A program made the position numbers and the translations under genes. A DNA stretch of 64,000 bases from Dactylis glomerata (lineage: Eukaryota; Streptophyta; Magnoliopsida; Poales; Poaceae). Below the pieces are notes generated by a model, which saw only the letters and a list, made by a program, of their open reading frames with translations, was not told the origin of the DNA and searched no databases. The stretch lies in assembly GCA_007115705.1 (NCBI GenBank), contig QXEO01001123.1:992001-1056000 (forward strand). The letters are read 5' to 3'. Of the stretch, positions 58,605 through 64,000 are shown in pieces; the first letter of the stretch is position 1, and the number at the start of each line of letters is the position of its first letter.

Positions 58605-61600
58605 CCGTCATTTTGGATGGAGAACCTTCCCGAGGTAACTTCCATTCCGCCAACCCCTTCTCGTTCTTCTCTAGCAGGAAAAAGAACATCACTGTTACCT
58701 TGAAGATTCAACCAGTGGGTAAAACTAGTCCTCAATGTGATGCCAGCTTAGGTTATTGACCACTACGATTTTCATATTAACCGAGGCTCAATGCTTAGGG
58801 ACTTGGGGTTTCTTGCTCAAGATGTTTGCTAGACAAATATGGCATCAGCTTGACTGAACTGTGTGAGAGAGGAAAGTTGGTGCGTTACTTCTTAAGAAAA
58901 CCAGCAAACTAAAGGCTTCATCAGGAGACCACAAGTTAGCCATCAACCTGAACAAGTGCAGGGCTGCCCACTGAATGTGTTTCCTATGTTCGTTTTTCTG
59001 CAACCCAGCGCATAGATTCATCCTCCTCAAATCGCGGAAGCCACATTGGTAGGATTCTCAGAAAGAGTACTTGAAGCATGCTTAGTTCCCTATTTTCCAA
59101 ACATACAAAATCCAAGGAGCACATTGCTGATAAGTAAAAAGAGACAAGTTCATTGAGGATGTCAATTGGATTACCCAACGACATAGTGGGATAGGAATCA
59201 ATAAGTTCAGAATCACTAGTAGAAAAACGGTCTATAGTCCCGGTTGGTAAGGGCCTTTAGTCCCGGTTATAGCAACCGGGACTAAGAAATCGGGACTAAA
59301 GGTCCCCCTCTTTAGTCCCGGTTGTGCCACAACCCGGGACTAAAGGTTCTCCACGTGGCCGCCCTGAGCGCTGCGGGCTGGAGAACCCTTTAGTCCCGGT
59401 TGGTAACACCAACCGGGACTAAAGGTCATTTTGCTATTTTTAAATATTTTTGAAAAAAGTTTCAATTTTTTTTGAATTTTCCTATTTTTGGATTTTTGAT
59501 TTGTTTGACAGTTTTCCCTCTAATCTCTAATCACCACCCCTCTAATCACCACCCCTATTCTCATGTCAAAGTATATACTCGTGGTCCCACTTCCCGGCCG
59601 GTCACCCATCCTCACACTGCTCCACTCTTAGCACGCTTAACTTCTCCATTCCTTCCCTACTAGCTTCCAAGACTGCGCTCGCGACTTCTTGATAATACTA
59701 TGCTATGAATTGTATTAACCCTTAGACTTTGATAACATATAATTTTACTTTTTTTAATTCCAAATAATTTGAAAAATAATCAATAATGATTAAGTAATAA
59801 TGAGCATCAATAAATTTCAAAAAATCTTTATGCATAATTTAAATATTAATTTTAAAACTCAAAATATTCAAAAAATCAAAAAAAAAATTCAAAAATCTTA
59901 AAAAATTCCAAAATAATCTAAAAACTTCAAAATAACTAAAAAGTAGAAGAAACAACTAAAGAAATTAAAAAATCTTTTTAAAAATCATTTTTCTCATTTT
60001 TCTAGCAAAATCTAAAATCTTCCTGCTTTCATATATCCCTTTGGAATTTTGAGAAAGTAGAATTTGTGCAAATGGCCTTCGGCTGTTGAAATCGGATGTA
60101 AAATTTTGTGTAGATAATTTTTCATATATTATACGTTTTTTTTCGAGTCCGTATGCAAAAGTTAGAGCCGTTTTAATTTGGAACAACCTTTTTTTGCAAA
60201 AAAATTCAAAATTCAAAATTTTAATTTTCCATAAAAGTTAGTTGCATGAGGTACATGCATGCCAAAGGATTTTGAAATTTAAAGTTTTTATCATTTTCGT
60301 TTATGTTTTTAGACGTTTTTTCTGCGCGCGCGCGCGGGGGGGGGGGGGGGGGGGGGGGGGGGGGTAGGCATGAGAGGAAAATTGGGGGAGACCCTTTAGT
60401 CCGGGTTGGTAACACCAACCGGGACTAAAGGGTGAGGCTTTAGTCCCGGTTGGAGACACCAACCGGGACTAAAGGTCACTAACCCTTTAGTCCCGGTTCG
60501 TATTTCCAACCGGGACTAAAAGTCCCGTTTGAACCGGGACAAAAGATTCTTGGCCCACATAGTCTTTTGAACCGGGACTAACGCTCACATTAGTCCCGGA
60601 TCAAAACACAACCGGGACTAAAACTCAAATTCGCCCTGGATATTAGGCTTGTTTTCTACTAGTGAATCATGTGTGGCCTGCACGAGGACTTTGATCATCT
60701 TGACATGTGTGGATTGCCTTTGCCGCTTCATCGAAGGCAAATGTCATAGAGTTTGACCTGAAGATAATTGATCAGCCGTCTGAAGAAGTTCATCACTTTC
60801 CTCTTGACTCCTTTGACATTCAAGTCTGCTCTTTTGTTTCTCGCTAATGTATAAAGCCCCACCCATGTATACTATACTCAGAAGGCTTGTTCTGAAATAT
60901 ATTCAGATATTTGGAGACTTACCACGCTTGCTAGGAAATTGTTGTGCACTTGAAGATTTAGCGATCATTGAGTGCCCAGTTGTGGCCGATTTAAACATAC
61001 CACACAAACTTGATAAATTCCAACATTTGCTAACTGACAGAATGAATATTAAGATGGTTGAGTTTCATGCTGCCGATCATGCTCATTTTGAGTACAAAGG
61101 AGGGGATATCCCTATAGTACTTCATGGTTGCTCAAATTTAGAGAAGGCAACAGTGGGCCTGCGTATTCACTCTTGTTCCAAGAATTTTGCCAGTGAAGAT
61201 ACTTGGCGCGCAAGCTGATGTACATGGATATGAACAGGTGACCTGGTGTTTAGTTATTTTATTTGTTCTTCTTGCTTACCTCAGAGTTCTTGAATATGGG
61301 TTCTAATATCATCTTTTTTTTTGTCTTTGTCATGTTTTAGTTGCAGAAGATGACAACAAGATCACATGGCATGTTTACACGTTTGAGGCATATGACTTGT
61401 CAATCATTTGTCTGTAATAGGGAACCAAATGACGGAGTTTCGCAAATGGCCCACTGTTTAGATGTCGCACCTCAACTAGAGACGTTGCACTTGAATGTAA
61501 GTGCTATTTTCTTGCCATTTTTTGAAGCATGCTTGTGTTTGTTGTTCTCCAGGAAAGACCTGTACTTGGAATACCCTGACCAACTGATTGCTAACTTTTG

Positions 61601-62024
61601 AATGCAGATGATATATTATAAACAAAATGGCCAAACAAGTCATAAGGTGGTGGCAGAGGAGGAAGGCTTGCATCACCACGACCATCTGAAGACAGTCTAC
61701 ATGAGCGGGTTTCGGCTCTACAAGGCTCAAACGAAGCTGCCGCTCTACATCCTGGAGAATGCCTCTGTTCTTGAGCACATGCATTTAGAGCAAGAAGGTG
61801 AATGTCGTGGGCCTTGTGGCCGACAATGCCGGGATATGCGAAATGCTGAATTACCGCGTCGAAAGGAAATTTGTACCATAGGTTTGTTAATGGGCACGGC
61901 TTACCTTGCTGCACTTCAGGAAGGCGGCCACTGCCCCTTCAGAATGAGCAAAACCTATCCCTTTTGCCCCTTCACTATCGATCAGATGAGACTCATCTCA
62001 TCATGCCATATTTGCAACTTATAA
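58605..62024 (+). pseudogene. F-box / FBD gene, copy 2, without F-box
   Basis: It keeps the MENLPE exon (end near 58633) and the LRR-like and FBD-like exons (60847-61218, about 61341-61494, 61602-62024). The F-box exon is deleted, and a CACTA element splits what remains of the middle. The last frame runs longer than in copy 1 because copy 1 lacks about ten bases near 57477. Not expected to be functional as an F-box protein. Confidence 0.75.
59214..60664. mobile_element. Non-autonomous CACTA transposon
   Basis: 1,451 bp with terminal repeats CACTAGTAGAAAA and TTTTCTACTAGTG and the 3-bp TSD AAT at 59211-59213 and 60665-60667. The subterminal regions carry many TTTAGTCCCGGTT / AACCGGGACTAAA words in both directions, the usual CACTA transposase-binding arrangement. 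The AT-rich middle has no transposase. An alternating CG run leads into 29 G at 60336-60364. Copies 1 and 3 of the array lack it. Confidence 0.95.
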
Positions 62025-62084
62025 AAGGTTAGTATATGTCGTCATCTGTGTTAGAGATATGTCACATTATGTGATATAATTGTC

Positions 62085-62724
62085 AGAGATATGCCACGAT
62101 ATGTGACGGATCAGGATTAGGGAGTTATGTCACATATCGTGGCATATCTCTCGCAATTCACTACCGCAGCCAGTCAAGGGGCCGACGGCCCCGAGCCGTC
62201 GGCACAGCCCCGGAAGCTGTCGGCACAGGCTGTGCCGACGGTGGCCGTCGGCACAAGGCCGTCGGGCTAGGCAGGCGTCGGCATAGCCAAAAAAGCCGTC
62301 GGTATAGACATGCCGTCGGCACAGAAGGCTAGGCCGACGGCTAGGCCGTCGGCATAGGTAATTACATTTTTCATTTTATTTTTTCATTTTTTTCAAAAAA
62401 TTTAAAATATTTGAATTGTTTGACCAGCAAATCACTCGTGGCATATCTCTCGCAATTCACTACCGCAGCCAGTCAAGGGGCCGACGGCCCCGAGCCGTCG
62501 GCACAGCCCCGGAAGCTGTCGGCACAGGCTGTGCCGACGGTGGCCGTCTGCACAAGGCCGTCGGGCTAGGCAGGCGTCGGCATAGCCAAAAAAGCCGTCG
62601 GTATAGACATGCCATCGGCACAGAAGGCTAGGCCGACAGCTAGGCCGTCGGCACAGGTAATTACATTTTTCATTTTATTTTTTCATTTTTTTCAAAAAAT
62701 TTAAAATATTTGAATTGTTTGACC
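62085..62724. repeat. Hairpin and GCCGTCGGCA repeats (copy 2)
   Basis: Counterpart of 57692-58331: the 23-bp hairpin at 62085-62107 / 62129-62151 and the two 299-bp repeats from 62139. Confidence 0.8.
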
Positions 62725-64000
62725 AGCTAGGTCCCAGCAATTCCATTTTTTCCTTTCCGAAGGCTAGAACCTAGTCAATGCATTTGTATGTGAGCACGTT
62801 AACATGCTCAATGTTAATTTGACTGAAGACGGATGGAATAAATGGCATTACAAACTAACATTTATTTAAGAAATTGCAAAACGGAAAAAGAAACTGTTCA
62901 AAGTCCGTGAGATTGCTGGGACCTAGCTGAACTTCCACGTGCACTGCAGTGTCCCGTTGGAAGGAGGATGGAGCACCAGCACAGCGTTGGTGAAGAGCCG
63001 TCATTTTGGATGGAGAACCTTCCCGAGGTAACTTCCATTCCGCCAACCCCTTCTCGTTCTTCTCTGGCAGGAAAAAGAACATCACTGTTACCTTGAAGAT
63101 TTAACCAGTGGGTAAAACTAGTCCTCAATGTGATGCCAACTTAGGTTATTGACCACTACGATTTTCATATTAACCGAGGCTCAATGCTTAGGGACTTGGG
63201 GTTTCTTGCTCAAGATGTTTGCTAGACAAATATGGCATCAGCTTGACTGAACTGTGTGAGAGAGGAAAGTCGGTGCGTTACTTCTTAAGAAAACCAGCAA
63301 ACTAAAGGCTTCATCAGGAGACCACAAGTTAGCCATCAACCTGAACAAGTGCAGGGCTGCCCACTGAATGTGTTTCCTATGTTCGTTTTTCTGCAACCCA
63401 GCGCATAGATTCATCCTCCTCAAATCGCGGAAGCCACATTGGTAGGATTCTCAGAAAGAGTACTTGAAGCATGCTTAGTTCCCTATTTTCCAAACATACA
63501 AAATCCAAGGAGCACATTGCTGATAAGTAAAAAGAGACAAGTTCATTGAGGATGTCAATTGGATTACCCAACGACATAGTGGGTTAGGAATTAATAAGTT
63601 CAGAATCAGGTGTGGCCTGCACGAGGACTTTGATCATCTTGACATGTGTGGATTGCCTTTGCCGCTTCATCGAAGGCAAATGTCATAGAGTTTGACCTGA
63701 AGATAATTGATCAGCCGTCTGAAGAAGTTCATCACTTTCCTCTTGACTCCTTTGACATTCAAGTCTGCTCTTTTGTTTCTCGCTAATGTATAAAGCCCCA
63801 CCCATGTATACTATACTCAGAAGGCTTGTTCTGAAATATGTTCAGATATTTGGAGACTTACCACGCTTGCTAGGAAATTGTTGTGCACTTGAAGATTTAG
63901 CGATCATTGAGTGCCCAGGTGTGGCCGATTTAAACATACCACACAAACTTGATAAATTCCAACATTTGCTAACTGACAGAATGAATATTAAGATGGTTGA
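62725..64000 (+). repeat. Tandem array, copy 3 (cut by the window end)
   Basis: Same order as copy 2 with the same 498-bp deletion (join at about 63532) but without the CACTA element; AGAATCAGG at about 63602 shows the empty site. It includes the MENLPE exon (end near 63027) and the start of the LRR-like exon at about 63787. Pseudogene fragment. Confidence 0.85.

Larger units (their letters stand above)
58332..62724 (+). repeat. Tandem array, copy 2
   Basis: 4,393 bp period to copy 3. Relative to copy 1 it lacks 498 bp (55708-56205) including the F-box exon, joined at the six-base word TAAAAA. It also carries a CACTA element at 59214-60664. The unit boundary has AGCTAGGTCCCAGCAA at 58332-58347, the inverse of TTGCTGGGACCTAGCT inside the unit at 58520-58535. 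Confidence 0.9.

Overview
The window is nuclear DNA of a large-genome grass, most likely Triticeae (wheat, barley, rye, Aegilops). The evidence is a deep nest of Athila-type Ty3/gypsy LTR retrotransposons, a Tat-type gypsy element with an antisense gene, Stowaway MITEs, a CACTA element with CACTAGT ends, and a cereal-type GRP94 gene with plant GT-AG splicing. No bacterial, organellar, viral or CRISPR features were seen.

Bases 1-42735 are a retrotransposon nest that can be taken apart layer by layer with target-site duplications (TSDs). On the left, + strand: the 3' end of an Athila-like element (internal 1-2240, LTR 2241-3906), then a 5'-truncated related LTR (3917-4158, resuming 21999-22846). 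That LTR is split by a solo LTR (4159-21993, TSD GCTAT). The solo LTR is split by a non-autonomous Athila-like element D (5334-21564, TSD AGAGA). The 3' LTR of D is split by the 9.06 kb element E (12004-21067, TSD CCGGT), whose 335-bp LTRs differ at about two positions. E carries broken gag-protease on the minus strand, no polymerase or integrase, and a six-exon gene on the opposite strand with its own TATA box. On the right, minus strand: element B (23123-40412), non-autonomous, contains element C (25085-35480, TSD ATAGT). C is a nearly complete Athila with gag, protease-RT-RNaseH-integrase and a coiled-coil gene in the envelope position, damaged by one frameshift and one stop. B and a solo LTR (40944-42179, TSD CATCT) both sit in an older LTR whose end is at 42735.

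Bases 42736-54600 are genic. A group-F bZIP gene with the His/Cys-rich zinc-sensor motif (43234-44040) probably has a 3.4 kb intron in its 3' UTR. About 0.6 kb past its likely poly(A) site comes an ER HSP90 (GRP94) gene with 15 exons (48584-54274), coding for 808 residues that end in KDEL. Its promoter has a perfect ER-stress element, a UPRE-like site and inverted G-boxes, which fits induction by the unfolded protein response. Its first intron begins with GC.

Bases 54650-64000 hold a tandem array of at least three copies of an F-box/FBD-type gene, all degraded. Copies 2 and 3 share a 498-bp microhomology deletion that removed the F-box exon. Copy 2 also carries a 1.45 kb CACTA element (TSD AAT) with a 29-base G run.
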